A DNA stretch of 45,722 nucleotides from an uncultured Clostridia bacterium. Lineage in GTDB: Bacteria; Bacillota; Clostridia; Oscillospirales; JAAYOS01. Position numbers and translations under genes: made by a program. A model generated the notes under the pieces. The model searched no databases. It was not told the DNA's origin and saw nothing but the letters and a program-made list of their open reading frames with translations. How positions within the stretch are numbered: position 1 is the first letter of the stretch; each line of letters begins with the position of its first letter. This document shows, piece by piece, positions 33,773-41,362 of the stretch. The stretch lies in the NCBI GenBank assembly GCA_944386395.1, contig CALXAZ010000145.1:1-45722 (forward strand). Reading direction: 5' to 3'.

Positions 33773-35053
33773 TCATATTTTTATCGTGTTATCCACAAGA
33801 GCCACTATTGAATACGGATCAAGAGGACATTCACGCTCTTTCCCTGTCTCCATATCGCGTATTTTGACCTGCCCTTTTTCTATCTCATCCGTACCTATAA
33901 CTATCGTATATGCTGCGCCTATCTTCGAGGCGTACTTCATCTGGGCCCTCACGCCACGTCCCATCAGATCGCGCTCCACCGCAACCCCGGAGGCTCTCAG
34001 CGCCAGCACCAGCGGCCCCACAGCCTTTCTTGCCTCTTCGTCCGCTGCCGCAATAAACAGATCCGGTTTGCTGTTGTCCTCGAGCTGCACACCCTCTGCC
34101 TCCATCTGCAGAAGCACACGCTCTATTCCGCTTCCAAAGCCGAGACCGGGCGTGGGTTGCCCTCCCAGCTCTTCAACAAGCCCATCATACCTGCCTCCGG
34201 CAAGCACAGTGCCCTGGGCTCCTATGGCATTGGAAACAAATTCAAATACCGTTCTTGTATAGTAATCCAGCCCGCGCACAAGCTTTGGATTTTCGGTATA
34301 CTTTATCCCCACGCTATCAAGAGCCGCTTTTACTCCCGCAAAGTGCTCCGCACACTCCTGACACAGGTAATCGGAGAGCAGCGGCGCGTCTTTGTTTATC
34401 TCGCGACACTTCTCCTCCTTGCAGTCGAGCAGCCTCAGCGGGTTGCGCCCGAGCCTATCCAGACAGGTCTCGCAGAGCCCGTCTCTATGGGCTTCAAAGT
34501 ATGCCTTTAGCGCCTCGTTATATTTTTTCCTGCACTCGGGGCAGCCGATAGAATTTAGCTGAAGCTCCGTCTTTTTTATGCCGAGTGTTGAGAGATATGT
34601 GTACGCAAGCGCTATAATGTCCGCATCTGCCTCGGGGCCTGCAGCCCCAAAACATTCAACCCCAAACTGATGGTGCTCGCGCAGCCTGCCGGCCTGCGGC
34701 TTTTCATAGCGGAAATTTGCCGCAATATAATACACCTTGACAGGCAGCCCCTCGCGGAAAAGCGAGCTCTCCACCGACGCCCGCACTACCGATGCCGTCC
34801 CTTCCGGGCGAAGGGTTATCGAGCGCCCTCCCCTGTCCTCAAAGGTGTACATCTCCTTCTGCACTATATCGGTCGTATCCCCTACGCCGCGATGAAAAAG
34901 CTCGGTATGTTCAAAGGTCGGAAACCTTATTTCACTAAATCCAAACCGGCGTGCCGTTTCCCTTGCTACGCTCTCTACAAAGTGCCACTTGTACACCTCT
35001 GAGGGAAGGACATCCTTTGTCCCACGCGGCGCAGTAATTTTTTGCTGTGCCAT
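33773..35053 (-). CDS. hisS: Histidine--tRNA ligase
   Basis: 426 residues. Class II core with GTKDVLPSE, motif 2 (YIAANFRYEKPQAGRLREHHQFG), the histidine-specific LVRGLDYYTRTVFEF and motif 3 (GFGSGIERVLL), then the anticodon domain. ATG follows AAAGGGG. It is the first gene after the T-box leader. Confidence 0.98.
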   Translation of the reverse strand: MAQQKITAPRGTKDVLPSEVYKWHFVESVARETARRFGFSEIRFPTFEHTELFHRGVGDTTDIVQKEMYTFEDRGGRSITLRPEGTASVVRASVESSLFREGLPVKVYYIAANFRYEKPQAGRLREHHQFGVECFGAAGPEADADIIALAYTYLSTLGIKKTELQLNSIGCPECRKKYNEALKAYFEAHRDGLCETCLDRLGRNPLRLLDCKEEKCREINKDAPLLSDYLCQECAEHFAGVKAALDSVGIKYTENPKLVRGLDYYTRTVFEFVSNAIGAQGTVLAGGRYDGLVEELGGQPTPGLGFGSGIERVLLQMEAEGVQLEDNSKPDLFIAAADEEARKAVGPLVLALRASGVAVERDLMGRGVRAQMKYASKIGAAYTIVIGTDEIEKGQVKIRDMETGKERECPLDPYSIVALVDNTIKI

Positions 35054-35084
35054 TTAATGACAACCCCTTTCTTTTATCATATTA

Positions 35085-35120
35085 ATAAAAATCCCGGATA
35101 CCGATTTGCGGTATCCGGGA
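35085..35120 (-). terminator. T-box terminator hairpin
   Basis: An 11-base-pair stem (TCCCGGATACC with its complement) around a seven-base loop, followed on the minus strand by ATTTTTATT. It competes with the T-box antiterminator before hisS. Confidence 0.92.
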
Positions 35121-35360
35121 CGAGAATCTCTCGTGGTGCCACCCGATTTCAGGCAGTTACCTGCCCCTCGTTTCCCTTAACGCGGGTGACGTGCGGCTTA
35201 TATGTTCACCGCCGGCTCGCGGGTGTCCTTCGTGCCTGCTTTCCCAGACGCGGTATCAGTCTCTGCCGCATCCTCCCTGTGGGCTCATAGTACACTACTG
35301 CTCCCGGTCGTTGCCTTTTTCATGTTCTTTACTGCCGGACCCATTACAGTTGCCAGATCC
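35085..35360 (-). promoter_or_regulatory. T-box riboswitch leader of hisS-aspS
   Basis: Read on the minus strand: an AGTA motif and an AGAGA motif of Stem I (about 35315 and 35265), then ACGAAGGACACCC containing the specifier region, and the T-box proper GGGTGGCACCACGAG (about 35144-35130) whose TGGC bulge pairs with the tRNA end. A strong terminator hairpin (35092-35102 with 35110-35120) with a T tract follows. Uncharged tRNA stabilises the antiterminator and switches on hisS-aspS. By alignment to the glyQS T-box pattern (ACGAAAGGCA), the specifier is GAC (Asp) at 35227-35225, overlapping CAC (His) at 35225-35223. Confidence 0.93.
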
Positions 35361-35366
35361 AACGTT

Positions 35367-35395
35367 ATTATGTCACACCGCCGCCCCAATGTCAA
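35367..35395 (-). promoter_or_regulatory. Promoter of the T-box hisS-aspS transcript
   Basis: On the minus strand a perfect -35 TTGACA (35390-35395), 17 bases and CATAAT (35367-35372). The -35 box contains the TGA stop codon of mgsA (35392-35394), so the two transcription units touch. Confidence 0.88.
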
Positions 35396-35811
35396 GGATT
35401 AAAGGGGGTGGAATTTGTATGGACAATGTTTCTCCAGTCTAGGTCGCCCCGCTCAAGCCCGAGGATCAGCATCTCAGCTGTCGCAACATTTGTTGCCATT
35501 GGTATATTGTTTATATCGCACAGGCGAAGAAGAGACATTACATCTACATCATGCGACACCGGCGTAAGTGGATCGCGGAAGAAGAGTACCATATCTATCT
35601 CATTGTAGGTTATCCGTGCGCCTATCTGCTGATCCCCTCCCTGGGACCCGGTGAGGAAACGCTGGACATCAAGCCCCGTGGCCTCTGCCACCAGCTTCCC
35701 AGTCGTCCCCGTGGCGCAGAGGTGATGCTTGGAAAGTATTCCGCAATATGCTATGCAGAACTGTACCATAAGCTCCTTTTTCGCGTCGTTTGCCGTTAAA
35801 GCTATATTCAT
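35392..35811 (-). CDS. mgsA: Methylglyoxal synthase
   Basis: 139 residues. N-terminal MNIALTANDAKKELMVQF, the phosphate-binding CATGTTGKL, GGDQQIGA and the active-site segment VLFFRDPLTPVSHDVDVMSLLRLC contain the conserved aspartates and histidine of MgsA. It turns dihydroxyacetone phosphate into methylglyoxal as a phosphate-starvation bypass. The ATG follows AAGGAG. It lies 26 bases after minD, a neighbour also seen in other Clostridia. Confidence 0.97.
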   Translation of the reverse strand: MNIALTANDAKKELMVQFCIAYCGILSKHHLCATGTTGKLVAEATGLDVQRFLTGSQGGDQQIGARITYNEIDMVLFFRDPLTPVSHDVDVMSLLRLCDINNIPMATNVATAEMLILGLERGDLDWRNIVHTNSTPFNP

Positions 35812-35837
35812 TTATTTTGCTCCTTCCCTGTACCCTT

Positions 35838-36590
35838 TTATCTGTATTTTATCTTCATTACAGGAACCTTTTCACCTGTTATACGCTTTGAAATATTCAG
35901 ATATGCCCGCGCTGCCCCCGAATATGTATGTAGAATAATCGGGCGGGAACGGTTTGCATATATCATCACATTTTCATCCTCCGGGACTATCCCGATGAGC
36001 CGTATTCCTGTGGCATCTATCGCATCATCGATATTTGGAGCCCCCTCTGTGTCTATCAACCGCCTTCTTACGCGGTTTACCACCAGCCGAAGCTCCCTCA
36101 CTCCAAGCCCCAGCATCAGCTCCCCCGTTCTCGCAGCGTCACGCAGGCTTGTAAGGTCGGTGGTGCTGACAACAATTCCATATTCACATGCCCCCGCTGC
36201 CATTCTCAGGCTATTACCGAGCCCGGCAGCGCAGTCTACAAGTATATAGTCGTATCGCTCCTCCGCCTCTTTTATAAGTGCCGCAAACGGTTCGCCACTT
36301 ACCGGCATACCACCAGCGCTTAATGGAGCATTGAGCAGAAACAGACCAGGTATCTCCTCGTGTTCGACTACTGCCTCTTCTAGCGAAACGCTGCCATTCA
36401 GCACATCCTCAAGATCCAACACAGTCCTGTCGCTCAACCCAAGAACGATATCCAGATTTCTCAGTCCAAAATCTGCGTCTATGCAGAGCACCCGATTTCC
36501 AAGCGCCGCAAGGCAGGAAGAAACTCCCGCAACAACAGACGTTTTTCCTACGCCTCCCTTGCCCGAAGCCACTACTATTGCCATGCCCAT
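35838..36590 (-). CDS. minD: MinD-type septum-site ATPase, lacking the C-terminal membrane-targeting helix
   Basis: 250 residues. Deviant Walker A KGGVGKT (11-17) with the signature lysine K11, switch region DADFGLRNLD, and the MinD segments LLNAPLSAGG and VVSTTDLTSLRDA. MinD cycles on and off the membrane to place the division site with MinC. Typical MinD proteins are 265-270 residues and end in an amphipathic helix; this one stops soon after the conserved GEKVPVM (ending KIKYR), so that helix is missing. There is no minC or minE next to it. Translating the other frames past the stop gives no such helix, so a simple frameshift does not explain it. Start is ATG at 36590 or 36584. It has its own promoter. 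Confidence 0.9.
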   Translation of the reverse strand: MGMAIVVASGKGGVGKTSVVAGVSSCLAALGNRVLCIDADFGLRNLDIVLGLSDRTVLDLEDVLNGSVSLEEAVVEHEEIPGLFLLNAPLSAGGMPVSGEPFAALIKEAEERYDYILVDCAAGLGNSLRMAAGACEYGIVVSTTDLTSLRDAARTGELMLGLGVRELRLVVNRVRRRLIDTEGAPNIDDAIDATGIRLIGIVPEDENVMIYANRSRPIILHTYSGAARAYLNISKRITGEKVPVMKIKYR

Positions 36591-36685
36591 ACGTCCTCTG
36601 CCCTCCTCGCGGATACCGTATACAAGCTACCCCCAGTGGCAGTCCCGCGCATACCACGTGCCCGGACGTCCCGCCAGTCGAACCT

Positions 36686-36714
36686 ATTATAGCAAAAATC
36701 ATGCATTATATCAA
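36686..36714 (-). promoter_or_regulatory. Promoter of minD-mgsA
   Basis: On the minus strand TTGATA (36709-36714), 17 bases and a perfect TATAAT (36686-36691) with a TGC extension. It lies in the gap after mrdA and separates minD-mgsA from the mre operon. Confidence 0.8.
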
Positions 36715-36721
36715 TGCATTT

Positions 36722-36747
36722 AAAAAATATTGTGTGAAATCTTCACA
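36722..36747 (-). terminator. Weak terminator after mrdA
   Basis: A six-base-pair stem (TGTGAA/TTCACA, 36733-36738 with 36742-36747) is followed on the minus strand by AATATTTTTT. The stem is short, so some read-through into minD is likely. Confidence 0.4.
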
Positions 36748-36753
36748 GAACAC

Positions 36754-38838
36754 CTAATTAACTAAGGTATTTTCTGGTAAAATCTGCTCGTACGAACCGT
36801 CTATTCTGAAATATGTGTCAAAAATGTCGCGCGCTATAACCCCTATGCGCGAACCCTTCCCCGCATGCTCCACTACTATTGCCACAGCTATCTCGGGATC
36901 GTCATACGGCGCAAAGGCTACAAATATTCCGTTTGCAGAGCCATTTCCCGTCTGCGCCGTACCCGTCTTGCTGCCTACATCTATCGGGTAATCCCCAAAA
37001 ATCGACGCCGCCGATCCCTCCTTTGACACAGCAAGCATACCTTCCTTTATCAGCTCAACCGTCTCTTCCGAAAGCTCTGTCCGTCCAAGCTCCTCCGGCT
37101 CTGCCTCAAACACTGTCGAGCTGTAATCATAACTCTTCACAGCCTTCAGTATGTGAAGCTTGTTGCACACTCCTCCGTTTACAAGCGTAGCTACATAATT
37201 TGCCATCTGCAGCGGGGTAAACAGGTTGTCCGACTGTCCTATCGCCGCCGCTATCGTATCTCCCGGGTACCAGGTTCCCCCTTTTTTCTCCCTGCTCTCC
37301 GGTCCCGCAAGCGTACCCGTCTTTTCGCCCTCCAGCTCTATCCCCGTGCTCTCACCAAGCCCGAACGCCTTCGCATATTCTACTATCTTGTCTATCCCCG
37401 TTAGCCTACCCACTTCATAGAAAAAATAGTTACAGCTCACCTTGAGCGCCTGCACAAGATTTATTGTGCCATGGGTTCTCCCGGACGTAAGATAAATCTC
37501 ACACTTTGGCGTGTATGTCGGGGCATAGTACATGTATATGCCCTTGTCCTGTATCCGTGTCTCACCGGTTATTGTTCCGCTTTCAAGCGCTGCCGCCGCT
37601 GTTACCATCTTGAAGGTCGAGCCGGGGGCATACAGCCCCTGAAGCGCGCGGTTATACAGCGGCGTGAGTTCATCCGCAAGCAGCTCGTTATAATCCCGGC
37701 TAACCGATGATAAATCGTAGCTTGGATACGAAGCCATCGCAAGCACAGCCCCGCTTTTCACATCAACAACCACTGCCGCACCGCCGGCGACATCCTCCGA
37801 CCCAAGACTGGACCCCTCTTCGCCCAGCTGCTTTATCTCCTCTATCCTTCCCGCAAGCGCGCTTTCAGCTGCCGCCTGTAAATTTATGTCTATTGTAAGC
37901 ATTACATTATTCCCTGGCTCAGGCTCCTCAGAATACATGACGTTTGTCACCTTGCCCGACGAGTCCATCTCCTCTATTCTTGTACCGTTTTTCCCACAGA
38001 GCCACTTTTCAAAGACCTTTTCCGCCCCGTCCTTGCCAACCACCGCATCCATCGAATAGCCAAGCTCTATATATTCCTCAAGCTCACTTCCGTCCATAAG
38101 CCCTACCCGCCCGAGGATATGCGCAGCATATTTCGTCTCATAGTTCCTGGCAGTGTCAGTCTTTATAGTAACCCCCGGAAGCTCACGCTCCTTGACAGCC
38201 CCTATCAGCTCAACATCCACATCCTCGCAGAATATATATTCTTCTATATTCAGCCCCACCTTGCTCCCACGCAAGTCTAGCTCATACCTCACCGAGCATA
38301 TCTCCAGCGCCTCTGCCACGCTGTATCTCTCCAAATCTATCCCATATAGCCCGCACATCTCTTCAAACAGCTTGTCTGCCCCGATACCTGTATAGCCATA
38401 CGTCTCCGCATATTTCACAAACCTGTTGTATGATGTGCTGCCCTCCTCGCCGGTATATGCAAAGCTCTCCCCATCGAGCTCTACCGGCAGACTTGACAAA
38501 AAGCCGTATCCCGCAGCTTTTGTAAGCTGTATCGTCTCATATATTACCTCATTGGCACCCTTCCCCTCCCCGGAAGAATACGACGGGAGAAGGGAACTGT
38601 CGAACATGACATTATATATGAGCCGGTTTGTCACCAACGGACGGCCATACCTGTCCTGTATCTCACCGCGTACCGACTCTACTTCTACAGTCCGCGTTAT
38701 CTTTTTTTCTGACTGCCTATAATAGCTATCGCCATTGACTATCTGGAGGTTATAGAGGCGCATAACAACAATGAGCGCCAGCACAACCGTCACCGCGCCC
38801 ATCACCCACAGCCTTATATTGAGTGACCTCTCCTCCAT
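36754..38838 (-). CDS. mrdA: Penicillin-binding protein 2 (elongation transpeptidase)
   Basis: 694 residues. One N-terminal membrane helix (about 9-28), a pedestal/dimerisation domain (EVESVRGEIQDRYGRPLVTN at about 52-71) and the transpeptidase with the three active-site motifs: S407-TFK, SCN at 468-470 and KTGT at 624-627. It cross-links lateral-wall peptidoglycan in the rod complex with MreC/MreD. It starts 9 bases after mreD; no rodA gene is beside it. Confidence 0.95.
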   Translation of the reverse strand: MEERSLNIRLWVMGAVTVVLALIVVMRLYNLQIVNGDSYYRQSEKKITRTVEVESVRGEIQDRYGRPLVTNRLIYNVMFDSSLLPSYSSGEGKGANEVIYETIQLTKAAGYGFLSSLPVELDGESFAYTGEEGSTSYNRFVKYAETYGYTGIGADKLFEEMCGLYGIDLERYSVAEALEICSVRYELDLRGSKVGLNIEEYIFCEDVDVELIGAVKERELPGVTIKTDTARNYETKYAAHILGRVGLMDGSELEEYIELGYSMDAVVGKDGAEKVFEKWLCGKNGTRIEEMDSSGKVTNVMYSEEPEPGNNVMLTIDINLQAAAESALAGRIEEIKQLGEEGSSLGSEDVAGGAAVVVDVKSGAVLAMASYPSYDLSSVSRDYNELLADELTPLYNRALQGLYAPGSTFKMVTAAAALESGTITGETRIQDKGIYMYYAPTYTPKCEIYLTSGRTHGTINLVQALKVSCNYFFYEVGRLTGIDKIVEYAKAFGLGESTGIELEGEKTGTLAGPESREKKGGTWYPGDTIAAAIGQSDNLFTPLQMANYVATLVNGGVCNKLHILKAVKSYDYSSTVFEAEPEELGRTELSEETVELIKEGMLAVSKEGSAASIFGDYPIDVGSKTGTAQTGNGSANGIFVAFAPYDDPEIAVAIVVEHAGKGSRIGVIARDIFDTYFRIDGSYEQILPENTLVN

Positions 38839-38847
38839 AATGTCTCC

Positions 38848-39372
38848 TTAACCCTCGTCCTCCTCAGTCCCCAGCCTGCGTGCCACTTCCCTAATGGGAA
38901 AATATGCAATAGGCGTGACTGCCGAGGAATAAATCATCTCAGGAATACCCGTTGACACAAGCGCCATCCCTCCGGCTTTTCCGGGGATAAAAAAATAAAA
39001 GAAAAAATAACCGAGTGTTACCACTACATTTATAATAAAGCTCCACAGCAGCACCGTGACCAGCCTTTTTCCAAACATATACTCACACACCGCCCCGCAT
39101 ATAAATCCGGATGCTGCATAAACAAAGGCAAAGTATCCCTCTCCTCCATTTATCGGCAGAGCGTGTACAAAACCGATAAACATCCCAAACACCGCTCCCG
39201 GCAGCGCCCCCTCAAACAGAGCTACCGACGAAACAACAGCAGCTGCAAACATGGGATGCACCCCAAAAATCTTAAAATGTACAAACAGATAGTCCTGTAA
39301 AAACAGAATCATCACAGCATTTATAACATAAAGTGACCATTTCAGCAGGTCTAAATATCTCCTGCCCTCCAT
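38848..39372 (-). CDS. mreD: Rod shape-determining protein MreD
   Basis: 174 residues with about five membrane helices. It matches MreD in size, hydrophobic profile and position between mreC and mrdA, with DYLFVHFKIFGVHPMFAAAVVSS as the conserved first part. The sequence itself is weakly conserved in the family, so context carries weight. Confidence 0.9.
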   Translation of the reverse strand: MEGRRYLDLLKWSLYVINAVMILFLQDYLFVHFKIFGVHPMFAAAVVSSVALFEGALPGAVFGMFIGFVHALPINGGEGYFAFVYAASGFICGAVCEYMFGKRLVTVLLWSFIINVVVTLGYFFFYFFIPGKAGGMALVSTGIPEMIYSSAVTPIAYFPIREVARRLGTEEDEG

Positions 39373-39403
39373 ATCAAAGGCTCCTCCGGGTATATCTAAA
39401 AAT

Positions 39404-40246
39404 TTATTCCTCTATATCAAAGCTGCTTATAACAAACACCTGCGTCAGCCTGTCAAGCTCTGCCTCAGGCTGCACCACTGCATAGCTTCCCGCGCCGCCT
39501 TCCACTATCTCAACCTCAGTTACGCTCCCTATCACAAGCTCCTTGGGATACACTCCTCCAACCCCAGAAGTAAGTATCAGATCCCCGTTCATCAGCACTG
39601 TATCCTCCGGAAGATATGTCACTTTCAGCTTTCCTTTTCCCATCAGCGTGAAATCTCCCTCGGCCACTGCTGCCTCCCTTGTGCGGTAGATCAGCGCTCC
39701 AAGCTCTGTTGAAGAATCTATCACAGTCGTTACCACTGCCCAGTTCGTCCCGACCTCGCTTACTATCCCTACCAGGTTCCCCTCCTCGTCAACCACACAG
39801 TCGTGCGCATCTATCCCGTGTACAGAGCCCTTACCGATGGTAAAGGATGATTCCCAGTTTGAAGAGTCCCTCGAGACTATCTCTGCCATCACAAATGTAA
39901 AATCCCTTCGCCGCTCGCTCAGCTCGAGCAGCTCCCTCAGGCGCTCATTCTCCTCAAGAGCCTGCTGCGACCGCCTGACCTGCTCCTCCATCTCCGCGAT
40001 TTTCACCCGGAGCATACTATTTTCCGCTTTCAGCTCCTCAAAATCATTAATATACGAGCCTATTCCGCTAAAAAATCCGCCTATCCGCGAAACAACAGCG
40101 CGAAACGGCGAAGCTACGGTACCCAGAGCATTTGTCACAGGGGACGCCGTTCCCTCAAACACAACCGACAATACCGACATAGCTATTATAAGGGAAAGCA
40201 CGACTCCGAGCAGGACAAAAGCCCTGCTACCAAAAAATTTTTTCAT
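39404..40246 (-). CDS. mreC: Rod shape-determining protein MreC
   Basis: 280 residues from the ATG at 40246, preceded by AAGGGGGG; the longer frame upstream lacks a good site. N-terminal membrane helix (about 9-27), coiled coil (about 65-110, rich in E, L, R), then the beta-domain with VVDEEGNLVGIVSEVG, DLILTSGVGGVYPKELVIG and the end. It scaffolds the cell-wall elongation machinery. No mreB is present in this window. Confidence 0.94.
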   Translation of the reverse strand: MKKFFGSRAFVLLGVVLSLIIAMSVLSVVFEGTASPVTNALGTVASPFRAVVSRIGGFFSGIGSYINDFEELKAENSMLRVKIAEMEEQVRRSQQALEENERLRELLELSERRRDFTFVMAEIVSRDSSNWESSFTIGKGSVHGIDAHDCVVDEEGNLVGIVSEVGTNWAVVTTVIDSSTELGALIYRTREAAVAEGDFTLMGKGKLKVTYLPEDTVLMNGDLILTSGVGGVYPKELVIGSVTEVEIVEGGAGSYAVVQPEAELDRLTQVFVISSFDIEE

Positions 40247-40296
40247 CTCTGCCCCCCTTAAGCCCACCGGGTCTCATCCTCCCCGGCACAAAATAA

Positions 40297-40872
40297 TCAC
40301 AAAAGCTCTATTCCCACTCCCCGCAGCATGCTACGCAGCCGGCGCAGCGGCAACCCTACGACATTGAAGTAGTCCCCGTCTATCCTCCTGATAAGTAGCG
40401 CGCCCTTCTCCTGTATTCCATATGCCCCCGCCTTATCGAGCGGCTCCCCTGTGTCGATATATCTCTCTATCTCATCAGGTGTCAGCTGGCAAAACTCGAC
40501 ATCCGTCTCTTCAAACCCTGTAAGCTCCAGCTCCCCGCTCCTCACAGTCACACCGGTATACACCTTGTGCCTCCTGCCCGAGAGGGTAGCCAGCATCCTG
40601 TGCGCCTCAGCCCTGTCTTTTGGCTTCCCCAGAACCCTTCCATCCACCGATACAAGGGTATCAGCCGCCACTATCACTCTGTCAGGATATACCCCGGCGG
40701 CGGCGCCCGCCTTTATCTTTGAAATGCGGCAGACCTGCTCCGATGGGCTCAGCCCCTCCTCTACACTCTCATCCGCGTCTGAAACAAATATCTCAAAATC
40801 CGCCCCCACCGCCTCAAGCAGGCTTTTCCTCCTCGGCGAGGCAGACGCAAGTATAAACTTCGCTGTTGCCAT
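40297..40872 (-). CDS. maf: Maf family nucleotide pyrophosphatase
   Basis: 191 residues from the ATG at 40872. Marks: FILASASPRRKSLLEAVG at the N-terminus, ADTLVSVDGRVLGKPKDRAEAHRML, GRRHKVYTGV, and GAYGIQEKGALLI. Maf proteins hydrolyse dTTP/UTP or modified pyrimidine nucleotides. It sits between dut and mreC. Confidence 0.94.
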   Translation of the reverse strand: MATAKFILASASPRRKSLLEAVGADFEIFVSDADESVEEGLSPSEQVCRISKIKAGAAAGVYPDRVIVAADTLVSVDGRVLGKPKDRAEAHRMLATLSGRRHKVYTGVTVRSGELELTGFEETDVEFCQLTPDEIERYIDTGEPLDKAGAYGIQEKGALLIRRIDGDYFNVVGLPLRRLRSMLRGVGIELL

Positions 40873-40914
40873 AATTATTGCCACCCTTTCGCATTTTTAC
40901 GCCTGAAACGCAGA

Positions 40915-41361
40915 CTATGCTCTACCTGTCGAGCCAAATCCGCTGGTCCCGCGCTCGGTGTCCGAAAGCTCCCCTGACACAAGCGCCACATGAAGCACCG
41001 GCATTATTACAAGCTGGGCTATTCTGTCCCCAGGAAGCACTGTAAAGCTCTCGTCTGATCTGTTTATCAACCCAGAGTGAAGCTGCCCCCTGTAGTCGGA
41101 ATCTATCACGCCAACCCCGTTTGCCATCGTTATCCCATGCTTTACGCCAAGCCCACTTCGTCCAAACATAAAACCAGCGTAGCCCTCCGGTATCTCAAGC
41201 GCAATTCCAGCCGGGATAAGCCTTGTCTGCCCTGGCTCTATGGTGACCGGCTCATCTATACATGCCCTCAAATCCATTCCTGCAGCTCCCGCGCTCTCGT
41301 ACTCAGGCACTCCCGGGCAATATCCTCCTGGGCTTGGGATAAGCTTAAATTTTATCTCCAT
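40915..41361 (-). CDS. dut: dUTP diphosphatase
   Basis: 148 residues from the ATG at 41361, which starts one base after the U32 stop with GGGGAG upstream. The five trimeric dUTPase motifs are present: AGMDLRA, GRSGLGVKHGI, GVGVIDSDYRG, GDRIAQLVI and the glycine-rich C-terminal GTSGFGSTGR. It keeps dUTP low and supplies dUMP. Confidence 0.96.
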   Translation of the reverse strand: MEIKFKLIPSPGGYCPGVPEYESAGAAGMDLRACIDEPVTIEPGQTRLIPAGIALEIPEGYAGFMFGRSGLGVKHGITMANGVGVIDSDYRGQLHSGLINRSDESFTVLPGDRIAQLVIMPVLHVALVSGELSDTERGTSGFGSTGRA

Positions 41362-41362
41362 G

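Noticed and set aside
33297..34262. A 321-codon plus-strand open frame across the hisS/aspS junction
   Set aside because: It is antisense to two certain tRNA-ligase genes and lacks a ribosome site or recognisable domain.
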